Assembly (NCBI GenBank): GCA_016297265.1
Contig: JAEDHB010000023.1
Location: 1-22,243 of the forward strand
DNA: 22,243 bases
From: Butyrivibrio sp.
GTDB taxonomy: Bacteria > Bacillota > Clostridia > Lachnospirales > Lachnospiraceae
Reading direction: 5' to 3'
Every line of letters begins with the position of its first letter. Within the stretch, counting starts at the first letter, position 1. Of this stretch, positions 15,387 through 22,243 are shown one piece after another. The translations under genes were made by a program, and so were the position numbers. Under the pieces are notes generated by a model. The model did no database searches, had not been told where the DNA came from, and was given only the letters and a program-made list of their open reading frames with translations.

Positions 15387-16582
15387 TATTTACTCATCCC
15401 CATCTTTTCACTTACATCTTTAATAAAATTGTACAATCCATTCTGCCACACCGGATTATGATGAATTCCAAAAACATCATAAAATATATGGTCTATCCCT
15501 GCTTCTTCCAGCTGCTCATGCAGGTCGTATGACACATTTCCGCACACATAATCTTCCCTGCCCACCATGACCATCAAAGTCTTAAATCCGCCGTAGCGTT
15601 CATCAATTTTCAATTCATCAATGAGCGGCGGAAAATACGCATATTCGCCCTTAATTACACTTGCCGTTGAAAACGCTCCAACATATCCAAACATATCCTG
15701 ATGATGAAAAGCAATGGCCAGAGAATTGCGCGCTCCCATGGAATTGCCGGCAATTGCAGTGTGTTCTTTATCCGTATATACCGAGAAATTTTCATTGATA
15801 TACGGCATCAGACTGTTTATTAATTCCTCTTCAGTCCTGTCAAAATATTTACATTTATCCGCATAGCTCATTCCCGCTGTGGAATTATCCTCGTTGATGT
15901 TTGAGTCCGGCATCACAACAATCATCTCCGGGCATCCGTAGAGATAATGCATATTTTTGATTATCACATCTGCCTTTTTGTTGAGCCAGGTCACATCACT
16001 TCCGCCAAGTCCGTGCAGCAGATAGAGCACCGGATATTTTTTATTCTCATCATAATTAGCCGGAAGAACCACCTGTGCCCTTCGTTCCCTGCTTAGCACC
16101 TTGGAAAAATACTTTATCTCCAGCGGCTCGTTATATGTATATCCCGGAATCTCGCTCTTATAAAAATTCATATACAGTGAGCGCGAAATTCCGTCCTTAT
16201 GCGTAAATGGTTTAATGTTTTCAGCTGCTTTTCTGTACAGCGGTGTAAAGCGCAACCCAAAAATTATTCCCCCGAGCGCAAGAATGCATATCGGAACAAT
16301 TATTAGTATCCTCCTTACTGCCTTCGGAAACTTTATCTTGTATTTTATCTTGATTATTATCGCAAAAACAATGGCTGTTACCGTGATTGCTCCATGGGAA
16401 AACAATACCACAATATTTTCTTTTACTCCGTGAAATCTGACTATTTCTACTGCAAGAGTGCAGAGTTCGGCTCCAAGCACCGCAAACATAACTCCCGCAA
16501 GTTTTTTCTTTTTAATAAAAAAAACAATACCACCTGACAGACATATAACTGCCAGTATCGATGTAATAATCAGTCTTGTCAT
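15386..16582 (-). CDS. Membrane-anchored esterase-D-like hydrolase
   Basis: 398 residues. Residues 1-112 hold about four hydrophobic segments (4-23, 29-46, 58-78, 91-111). The rest is an alpha/beta hydrolase of the putative esterase (esterase D / feruloyl esterase-like) family, probably facing outside. Motifs are YPVLYLLHGLGGSDVTW (184-200, oxyanion region), nucleophile Ser281 in GNSMGA, GREDYV with probable Asp344, and His374/His375 in GIHHNPVWQNGL near the end. Substrate unknown; acyl or feruloyl esters are typical. GGGAG lies just before the ATG. It starts 52 bp beyond the trailer end of the CRISPR array, and the acetyltransferase is coupled downstream. Confidence 0.88.
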   Translation of the reverse strand: MTRLIITSILAVICLSGGIVFFIKKKKLAGVMFAVLGAELCTLAVEIVRFHGVKENIVVLFSHGAITVTAIVFAIIIKIKYKIKFPKAVRRILIIVPICILALGGIIFGLRFTPLYRKAAENIKPFTHKDGISRSLYMNFYKSEIPGYTYNEPLEIKYFSKVLSRERRAQVVLPANYDENKKYPVLYLLHGLGGSDVTWLNKKADVIIKNMHYLYGCPEMIVVMPDSNINEDNSTAGMSYADKCKYFDRTEEELINSLMPYINENFSVYTDKEHTAIAGNSMGARNSLAIAFHHQDMFGYVGAFSTASVIKGEYAYFPPLIDELKIDERYGGFKTLMVMVGREDYVCGNVSYDLHEQLEEAGIDHIFYDVFGIHHNPVWQNGLYNFIKDVSEKMGMSK

Positions 16583-16633
16583 TTTTTGTTCTCCCGTAAT
16601 AATATTTTTACCACATAGGGCTTACTCTCATAA

Positions 16634-17722
16634 GCGTATGGATATTCATTACTTACAAGGTTCTCAAACTCAACTGTACTGTCAGCTGCAGTTTTTGTTG
16701 TTTTACACCTTTACTTACTTACAAGGTTCTCAAACCAGCTTGACCGCTTTCATATAATGCAGGAAGTTTTACACCTTTACTTACTTACAAGGTTCTCAAA
16801 CACGCTCTTGGCGGTTCCTTTCCTTTTGTTTGTTTTACACCTTTACTTACTTACAAGGTTCTCAAACGATTGAATAATTATTTTGATGAAGTTTCAAGTT
16901 TTACACCTTTACTTACTTACAAGGTTCTCAAACTGATTGCATTGTACTATCAGAATGTATCAGTTTTACACCTTTACTTACTTACAAGGTTCTCAAACCA
17001 TTGCTTGTCATTTCATCCACACTCTGTGTTTTACACCTTTACTTACTTACAAGGTTCTCAAACGATTATAAAATTCTGTTCGTGACATATCATTGTTTTA
17101 CACCTTTACTTACTTACAAGGTTCTCAAACTGTAACTATATCCTTGCGGTCCGTAAAAAGTTTTACACCTTTACTTACTTACAAGGTTCTCAAACCTTTT
17201 GTTTGATTATACTTTATCACTATTTGTTTTACACCTTTACTTACTTACAAGGTTCTCAAACTTGACGATTCCCCAATCTGTGGCAGGGGTTGTTTTACAC
17301 CTTTACTTACTTACAAGGTTCTCAAACACTGATTTGCGTAGGGCTTACGAGAATGAAAGTTTTACACCTTTACTTACTTACAAGGTTCTCAAACCATTTG
17401 GCTGTATCTTACAGAAAATCAGTGTTTTACACCTTTACTTACTTACAAGGTTCTCAAACGATTTGAATGACATCACAAGAGATTATTTGGTTTTACACCT
17501 TTACTTACTTACAAGGTTCTCAAACTTTGATGCTAATGAAGATATAATGTATATCGTTTTACACCTTTACTTACTTACAAGGTTCTCAAACTGTCTGCTC
17601 TGCTGTTCGTTCAGTTGTCTGTTTTACACCTTTACTTACTTACAAGGTTCTCAAACACACCTATGTGAAAGAGTGGAAGTCAGGTTGTTTTACACCTTTA
17701 CTTACTTACAAGGTTCTCAAAC
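16634..17722 (-). CRISPR. Type II-A CRISPR array, 17 repeats and 16 spacers
   Basis: Sixteen identical 36-nt repeats start at 16700, 16766, 16832, 16898, 16963, 17028, 17095, 17160, 17226, 17292, 17359, 17424, 17490, 17556, 17621 and 17687. In the crRNA sense (minus strand) they begin GTTTGAGAACC and end GGTGTAAAAC. A degenerate terminal repeat (16634-16669) keeps only the first 21 nt in that sense. Of 16 spacers, nine are 30 nt, five are 29 and two are 31, all different. Orientation follows the cas genes, the degenerate distal repeat and the leader sequence on the csn2 side, so the newest spacer is 17657-17686. The plus-strand open frames through this region are repeat artefacts. Spacer sources cannot be identified here. 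Confidence 0.98.
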
Positions 17723-17834
17723 CTCAAATTCAATTTCAAGGTCATCACCGAACCCATACATATTGGCATATGTGTAAGTATCTTATTATACTTTATGCAA
17801 CACAAAGTTGGCGTAAACTCACCGTTTATTAATT
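17723..17834 (-). promoter_or_regulatory. CRISPR leader with ATTTGAG anchoring site
   Basis: The 112 bp between csn2 and the first repeat form the leader. Its last seven bases, read on the minus strand, are ATTTGAG (17723-17729), the leader-anchoring sequence used by type II-A Cas1-Cas2 in streptococci to direct spacer insertion. A perfect -10 TATAAT (17785-17790) could start the pre-crRNA about 55 nt before the first repeat; the matching -35 is poor. Confidence 0.75.
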
Positions 17835-18509
17835 CTAATATGTTATAATACACTTGTCTTTGTCAAGAATATATATTTCCTCACAATCAAGCTTCTCATT
17901 CAACATATTGAATTCTATCAGTACTAGTTGTATTTTACTATACATAGCAAGTTTATACAACTCAGATATCTGCTCCTTTGTCAGATATTGTTTTAAATTC
18001 ACAGTTATAAATATGCCAATTTCACACACTTGGTTAATTAGCTTAATATAATTGAATAGCTTTTCACATATACTGTCACTTTCTTCCTCAAGTTCCACTC
18101 CATATGCTTTGAGAAGTTCTAATATATTCCATTCTTCCTCATATTTTACTGGATATGGTATTCTTTCCAGTAATCTTTCCAAGTAGTTACATATATGTGA
18201 ATGCACCTCTAATCCTTGTGAAAAACAAAAATCCTGAGCAATTGTTTTGATATCTTGATATAATTTTGTTTTTACTTTTTTATTATTCAACTCTAGTGAA
18301 AATGGTTCAAGTATTATCTCAGCATTCTTTCCCAATTCATAGTTCTTTTCATTTTCAACAAGTAACCAATTACCATCTTTATCCATCATCTGTGAGTACA
18401 GTTCATCAACTATAGGAAGCCTGGAAGCAACATCTTCCACTACTATAACCGACACCACGTTTTCTTTTAATTCTATCTCAAGTCCCAGTTCTCTTTCTAT
18501 AAGCCTCAT
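17835..18509 (-). CDS. csn2: CRISPR adaptation protein Csn2
   Basis: Subtype-defining protein of type II-A. It forms a ring-shaped tetramer that slides on double-stranded DNA ends and is required with Cas1, Cas2 and Cas9 for spacer acquisition. The 224 residues match the short Csn2 class (about 220). Family features include the N-terminal strand region VVSVIVVEDVASRLPIVDELY, a DGNWLLVENEKNYELGKNAEIILEPFSLELNNKKV block, a helical middle, and a C-terminal strand near LYKLAMYSKIQLVLIEF. The start overlaps the cas2 stop by four bases (ATGA). It is intact, with no sign of decay. Confidence 0.95.
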   Translation of the reverse strand: MRLIERELGLEIELKENVVSVIVVEDVASRLPIVDELYSQMMDKDGNWLLVENEKNYELGKNAEIILEPFSLELNNKKVKTKLYQDIKTIAQDFCFSQGLEVHSHICNYLERLLERIPYPVKYEEEWNILELLKAYGVELEEESDSICEKLFNYIKLINQVCEIGIFITVNLKQYLTKEQISELYKLAMYSKIQLVLIEFNMLNEKLDCEEIYILDKDKCIITY

Positions 18510-18826
18510 AATATCACCAACCTGTCATCAGAAGATAATACTTCTGTCCGTCCTTCTCCCACTATAAATTCCATCTTTGCATACTGCTTTTCCGTCACTC
18601 GCAGTACTTGCACTAAACCCTTTTCGGGCTTGTTTTTTCGCACATTTTCTATCACTGCATCCGCTAGAGTGGAATTTGGTGACAGTTTGCAATATATCGA
18701 CTCTTGCATCATCATAAAACCGGATTTTATTAGATACTTTCTAAACTTTGCATATTCTTTCCGCTCTGCCGAAGTGATTACTGGCAAATCGAACATCACA
18801 AGTATTCTCATAAATCTGTAACTCAT
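18506..18826 (-). CDS. cas2: CRISPR-associated protein Cas2
   Basis: 106-residue small ferredoxin-fold protein that bridges two Cas1 dimers in the spacer integration complex. It begins MSYRFMRILVMFDLP with the conserved acidic residue Asp13 after the first strand, followed by RKEYAKFRKYLIKSGFMMMQESIYCK, typical of type II-A Cas2. Full length for the family. It starts 11 bp after the cas1 stop behind a purine-rich GGGGAAAGGGA stretch, and ends in a four-base overlap with csn2. Confidence 0.97.
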   Translation of the reverse strand: MSYRFMRILVMFDLPVITSAERKEYAKFRKYLIKSGFMMMQESIYCKLSPNSTLADAVIENVRKNKPEKGLVQVLRVTEKQYAKMEFIVGEGRTEVLSSDDRLVIL

Positions 18827-18837
18827 TCCCTTTCCCC

Positions 18838-19707
18838 TTATAACGAATAGAACTTTATCATAGAAATATCTTTATCACCAAGTGCATCAAAAATACTTCT
18901 ACAATATATCTTTATAGCATTGTTCACATATTCTGACCTATCATTAATGCACACTGATTGGTTCAATATATTTACTAACTCCATCTTTTCTTTTTTTTCA
19001 AATGTACTAAGTTCCATATCATATACTGTCTCATCCACAATCGGGCGAAAAGGCTCCATCAAATCTGAAGCCAGATTGAACTGATTAAACATATTGTCAT
19101 GAAATAGCCCTATCTGTGTAATATATCCGTTAGCTGCTATTTCCCTCGTAAATGAAGACAAGACAATACTATAACCATAATTAAGAGCAGCATTAATATT
19201 ACAATCTGATGTTCTCGTAAAATCCTTTCCAAACAATGCATTAAAATAAACCTTTGCGGCATGTCCTTCTCTATTAGTAGAATCTCCATACTGGATCTCT
19301 TCTATGTAGCTTTGCAATAGCATAGCTTCTTCATACTTACAAACTCTTTCTAACAAATCTTTTTGCTTTCGTATCTTTTCAGTTACGATTTCTGTCCATA
19401 CAGTTGCCTTTATTTCATCACTCCACGCAATTTGATTTCTTATCTTTGCACTAGTATCATGAGAGCCGTAATACGGCACTAGCTCTGATGATGGATTTCT
19501 TTTTTCATCACAAAATACTACCTTTATTTTATTCTTAATCAGCTCACACATTAAAGTTCCAGTTATAGAGACCGCAGTGGTCTCTAAGATAACTGTACTT
19601 ATCTCGTTTAAAAATATCTTAGTCGTCTCTTCCTGTCGTACTACCATATACCCCATCTGATAATCCAACTTTGCGCTTTTAGAGACAACTATTGTACGCC
19701 AACTCAT
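18838..19707 (-). CDS. cas1: CRISPR integrase Cas1
   Basis: 289 residues, normal for type II Cas1. It catalyses integration of protospacers at the leader-proximal repeat. The opening MSWRTIVVSKSAKLDYQMGYMVVR is typical of II-A Cas1. Metal-site residues are present: Glu147 in TNREGHAAKVYF, His203 in IGLFHDNMFNQFN, and Glu218 within ASDLMEPFRPIVD. The start overlaps the end of cas9 by four bases (ATGA), so it is normally co-translated with cas9. With cas9 broken upstream, its expression must come from a promoter inside the cas9 remnant, from the inserted element, or from leaky readthrough. Confidence 0.97.
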   Translation of the reverse strand: MSWRTIVVSKSAKLDYQMGYMVVRQEETTKIFLNEISTVILETTAVSITGTLMCELIKNKIKVVFCDEKRNPSSELVPYYGSHDTSAKIRNQIAWSDEIKATVWTEIVTEKIRKQKDLLERVCKYEEAMLLQSYIEEIQYGDSTNREGHAAKVYFNALFGKDFTRTSDCNINAALNYGYSIVLSSFTREIAANGYITQIGLFHDNMFNQFNLASDLMEPFRPIVDETVYDMELSTFEKKEKMELVNILNQSVCINDRSEYVNNAIKIYCRSIFDALGDKDISMIKFYSL

Positions 19708-21284
19708 ATCATTAACAGGTCTATTCTTCTTTCAAACATACCTGTTATAGATTGATGGATAAGAATAACTTCATTACACTCAGAGATCTTTTTATTTAAA
19801 CCCAATGTTCCAGCATGTTCACTTCCTCCTATATATTTCAAATTAACATTCTGAGTAGTTGAATTAATCCAGTATATAATCTGATTTATTACAAAACACT
19901 GTTTTTCAATATCTAATTCTTCGAATACATCTTCTTTTCCTTCAATCACCTTATATATATTCCATTTGTTATTACAATACGGCTTACTACAAAGTTTTAA
20001 CGCTAATACTTTAAAAAGCTCTATGTTCTTTTCCTTTGTAATAATTACATTGCCATCCTTATCGGTTTCTTCGTAATTTGATTTTTCTAGTGCTTTTATT
20101 ATCTTCCTTAGATATTCTTCATCATCATAGGATAAATAAAGTGGCTCATCATTATTTAAATAAATTGAATTTCCTGTTTTTCCACCTAGATAATAACAAA
20201 AGCCGTCTATCCTAACCTTTGATTTTAACGGAATAAATGGTACACATACTCTTATATCCGAAACTTCTTTGCCCTTATACTCTTTACGAAGAGCCTCTGT
20301 TATGTATCCTAGAATATTCTCATTTGTCAGAGTTTCACTTTTTCCCAAATACACTGGCAAAGCCTCCAGACTTCTTACAGTCTTTCCTTTAATCGTATAC
20401 TCTATGAGTGTATATCCAGAATTTGCTATTGATGTAATACCTCCATACTTTGTAACATCCTGAGCCTTAGCATCACTGCTTTTTACCGGCATATAAGCAT
20501 CCGGATTACCCTTAGTTTTATCTTTTCCCCATACTGTTGCCTTATTTGACAAAGCACCATGTTTCTCCTCTGTCTTTCTGGTTATTGTCACAGTATTTCT
20601 ATTAACCACTTTAAGTACATGTTTCTTGGACATTCCATTATCAGCCACCCATGCATTTTCACCATTTCTGCATACGTTATAATCAAATATTTTATCCATA
20701 TGATACTTAAAGAAGTCATCCCTAGGATTCTTTGCTGCATCTTTTATATAATTGATTGGATTACTTGTAAACTTCGTATTATAAGTATTTCCCACAACGA
20801 TATTCAGATATGCATCTTTTGCATGATGCGTATCATTAAGTGCTCTGACCTTGTTTATTTCAAATTTCTTTCTGAAATCACTCACGATACTGGCTTTCAC
20901 AAATACAATCTGAGTATTTGGAAATGCCTGTTTAAGTACTTGCGTTATTGCTTTTGTTCCTTGACTAGTTTCTACTAACTGTCTACTAATAAACATTGCC
21001 TTTTCTTCGTCAGTAAATTCTTCTGTACGCGTCAGTCTGTTATACTTTTCTTTTGTAATAAATCCACGTTCGCATAACTCCTTCCAGAATTCTGCTCTGT
21101 CCTTCTGTATATCTTTTTCTAATGGAAAACTATCACTTTTATGATTATTAATCTGCTTTTTTACAAGCACTAAATTATTCTCAATACTATCGTCTTTTAT
21201 AAAGTGCCTTGGATATATGTGGTCTATATCATAGAGATTGTTATTCATAAGGTCATTCAATTCTATTGTTTCGCCACTATACAT
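19704..21284 (-). pseudogene. cas9: cas9, 3' fragment (HNH, RuvC-III, PAM-interacting domain)
   Basis: Open frame of 526 codons encoding the C-terminal part of a SpCas9-sized II-A nuclease. The HNH motif DIDHIYPRHFIKDDS carries the catalytic His, and NNHKSD carries the downstream Asn. RuvC-III is VRALNDTHHAKDAYLNIVVG. The remainder is the PAM-interacting region, ending LIHQSITGMFERRIDLLMI, the family's usual C-terminus. It is separated from the upstream part by one in-frame TAG (21300-21302) and five sense codons (QQEKC). Its ATG has AGGAAAAG 3 bp upstream, so a separate polypeptide could be made. Without RuvC-I, bridge helix and recognition lobe it cannot act as Cas9. Confidence 0.93.
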
Positions 21285-21299
21285 ACACTTTTCCTGTTG

Positions 21300-22188
21300 C
21301 TAATAATATAAATATAACTTCTTTGTTCTAAAGTCCGCCTCACTTTTTCCATCGATTTCTTTTATCTTAAGCTCAGCCCATAACTTTTGCTCACTCTTGA
21401 GGGCCGTATATAAATCAAGCAATTTTTTCTTTCTGGAATTCTTACGTGTAGCATTTTTCTCATGTTCTCTCGGCATCTCAACGAATACTTTATCTGGCTC
21501 TTTCCCTGTTAATTCACAAACCTCTCTTAGCATCTTCATAGTCTGCCATACCATACGTTTTACAGGTGCAGATAAGTACTTACCATCTAAATCTTCTATT
21601 GTCCATTCAGTAAGTGGCTTCTCCACATCCCTTGACATCGCATCCAGATTTTTCTTAAAACCATACTGTTCTGATAAGAGTTCCATAAGATTATGGTTTG
21701 TTTCCCAGAGTGCTTGTATAAGAGAACACTCTCCACATTCACAATCGCCAGGAAGCTCCAAAAATGCCTTAGACAATTTCCCCCAACCGTTAAATTTGAA
21801 TCCCACAATTCGTTTTATCTGTTCAACCGTTAATCTTCCCTTATACTCATTCTCTATTCTTTCTTTTAAGAACTTCTTATCATTACCATATACAGTTCCC
21901 CAAAATATAATTTTTTCTGCCATAGCCTGATTTTCATCAGTAAACAAGTCGTCACCTAATATCCCTCTAAACTTGCCAACTGAAGTTAATGATGTATTAA
22001 ATCCAGCGTCAATACCACTAATTACAACATCCTCCTTTGATTCTATGATAGAATTGTTGAATAAATATGCTTTTAGTGCATTTAATGTAACCTTTTTTCC
22101 TGTCATAAAAAGATTCTCGTAGATTCCCTGCTTTACGGCTACATCAGGCTTTGCACCATTTATTTTAAGATTATTTAGTTCATTTAAC
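21300..22188 (-). pseudogene. cas9: cas9, middle fragment (REC/RuvC-II)
   Basis: Cas9 homology is continuous from LNELNNLKINGAKPD (codons at 22187 and below) to KLYLYY, then TAG. It corresponds to SpCas9 residues of about 520 to 815. It includes GRLTVEQIKRIVGFKFNGWGKLSK and the RuvC-II motif KVFVEMPRE with its catalytic Glu. Upstream the frame runs into a different sequence starting GTAAGCG and meets a stop at 22197-22199, so the first 500 or so residues (RuvC-I Asp, bridge helix, most of REC) are missing here. An internal ATG at 22106 is only a conserved internal Met, without a ribosome binding site. I infer one ancestral cas9 cut by an insertion and by a nonsense codon where relatives have a sense residue (Leu816 in SpCas9). 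Confidence 0.9.
22181..22188. repeat. Putative 8-bp target-site duplication of the IS66-like element
   Basis: The eight bases CATTTAAC directly flank the GTAAGCG terminus. IS66-family insertions duplicate 8 bp. The second copy would lie past the window end, so this is a prediction. Confidence 0.4.
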
Positions 22189-22243
22189 GTAAGCGCCTAA
22201 TTTCGGGGTGTATCCCTTAAAATATATTCCGGATCTCACGCTA
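22189..22243. mobile_element. Terminus of an IS66-like insertion sequence (partial)
   Basis: Cas9 homology ends abruptly at 22188 and is replaced by GTAAGCGCCTAATTTC, then GGGGTGTATCCC, running off the window. IS66-family terminal repeats begin GTAAGCG, so this is read as one inverted-repeat end of an element lying to the right. Only about 55 bp is visible; no transposase gene can be seen. Confidence 0.6.

Noticed and set aside
16583..16633. Terminator after the CRISPR array
   Set aside because: I found no stem followed by a T run on the minus strand in this gap.
17199..17777. 192-codon plus-strand open frame with a repeating LHLYLLTRFSN peptide
   Set aside because: It is the CRISPR repeat translated; the repeat lacks stops in this frame and shifts with spacer length. 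The array is transcribed from the other strand.
21300..21302. TAG in cas9 as a recoded or suppressed codon
   Set aside because: No sign of amber recoding in the window: TAG is a normal stop elsewhere (for example ribD and csn2). A nonsense mutation is simpler, especially with the second lesion upstream.
21300..22106. Independent 268-residue protein starting at 22106
   Set aside because: Cas9 homology continues in frame for 27 codons upstream of this ATG, and there is no ribosome binding site; it is an internal Met of cas9.

Overview
The window looks like a Clostridia chromosome, most likely a Lachnospiraceae-type gut anaerobe. The evidence is moderate-to-low GC, AGGAGG-type ribosome binding sites, an FMN riboswitch before a ribD-ribE-ribBA-ribH operon, an Lsa-type ABC-F gene, GGDEF and chemotaxis proteins, and a type II-A CRISPR-Cas locus with Firmicutes features. 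I cannot name the species from sequence alone.

Layout. 1-300: intergenic DNA ending in a terminator. 320-2404 (-): a methyl-accepting chemotaxis protein with a tandemly duplicated sensor. 2439-2512: back-to-back promoters. 2522-6159 (+): FMN riboswitch and a complete riboflavin operon, closed by a hairpin. 6222-9811 (-): a four-gene unit led by a MarR regulator with a perfect palindromic operator next to its own -10, followed by an alpha/beta hydrolase, a SAM methyltransferase and a CvpA-like membrane protein. 9943-12120 (-): a multispanning membrane protein and a PAS-PAS-GGDEF protein. 12210-14382 (-): an XRE regulator fused to a superoxide-reductase-like domain, and an Lsa-type ABC-F protein whose leader carries a terminator, the arrangement expected for antibiotic-induced attenuation. 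14766-16582 (-): a Vat-type acetyltransferase coupled to a membrane-anchored esterase.

16634-22243 is a type II-A CRISPR-Cas locus on the minus strand: cas9, cas1, cas2 and csn2, then leader and array. The adaptation genes are intact. The array has 16 perfect 36-nt repeats plus one degenerate terminal repeat and 16 spacers. An ATTTGAG leader-anchoring sequence abuts the first repeat. cas9 itself is broken twice. An IS66-like terminus (GTAAGCG...) interrupts it at about residue 520 (SpCas9 scale), and an in-frame TAG stops it just before the HNH catalytic motif. The locus therefore looks like an adaptation-capable, interference-dead II-A system, possibly inactivated recently because repeats, cas1, cas2 and csn2 show no decay.

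The most interesting points are the doubly broken cas9 beside intact spacer-acquisition machinery, the attenuator-controlled ABC-F gene next to a Vat-type gene (a candidate intrinsic streptogramin A/lincosamide/pleuromutilin resistance locus), and the XRE plus superoxide-reductase-like fusion in which one iron ligand is replaced. I see no certain novel system. Family assignments rest on motif recognition without database searches.
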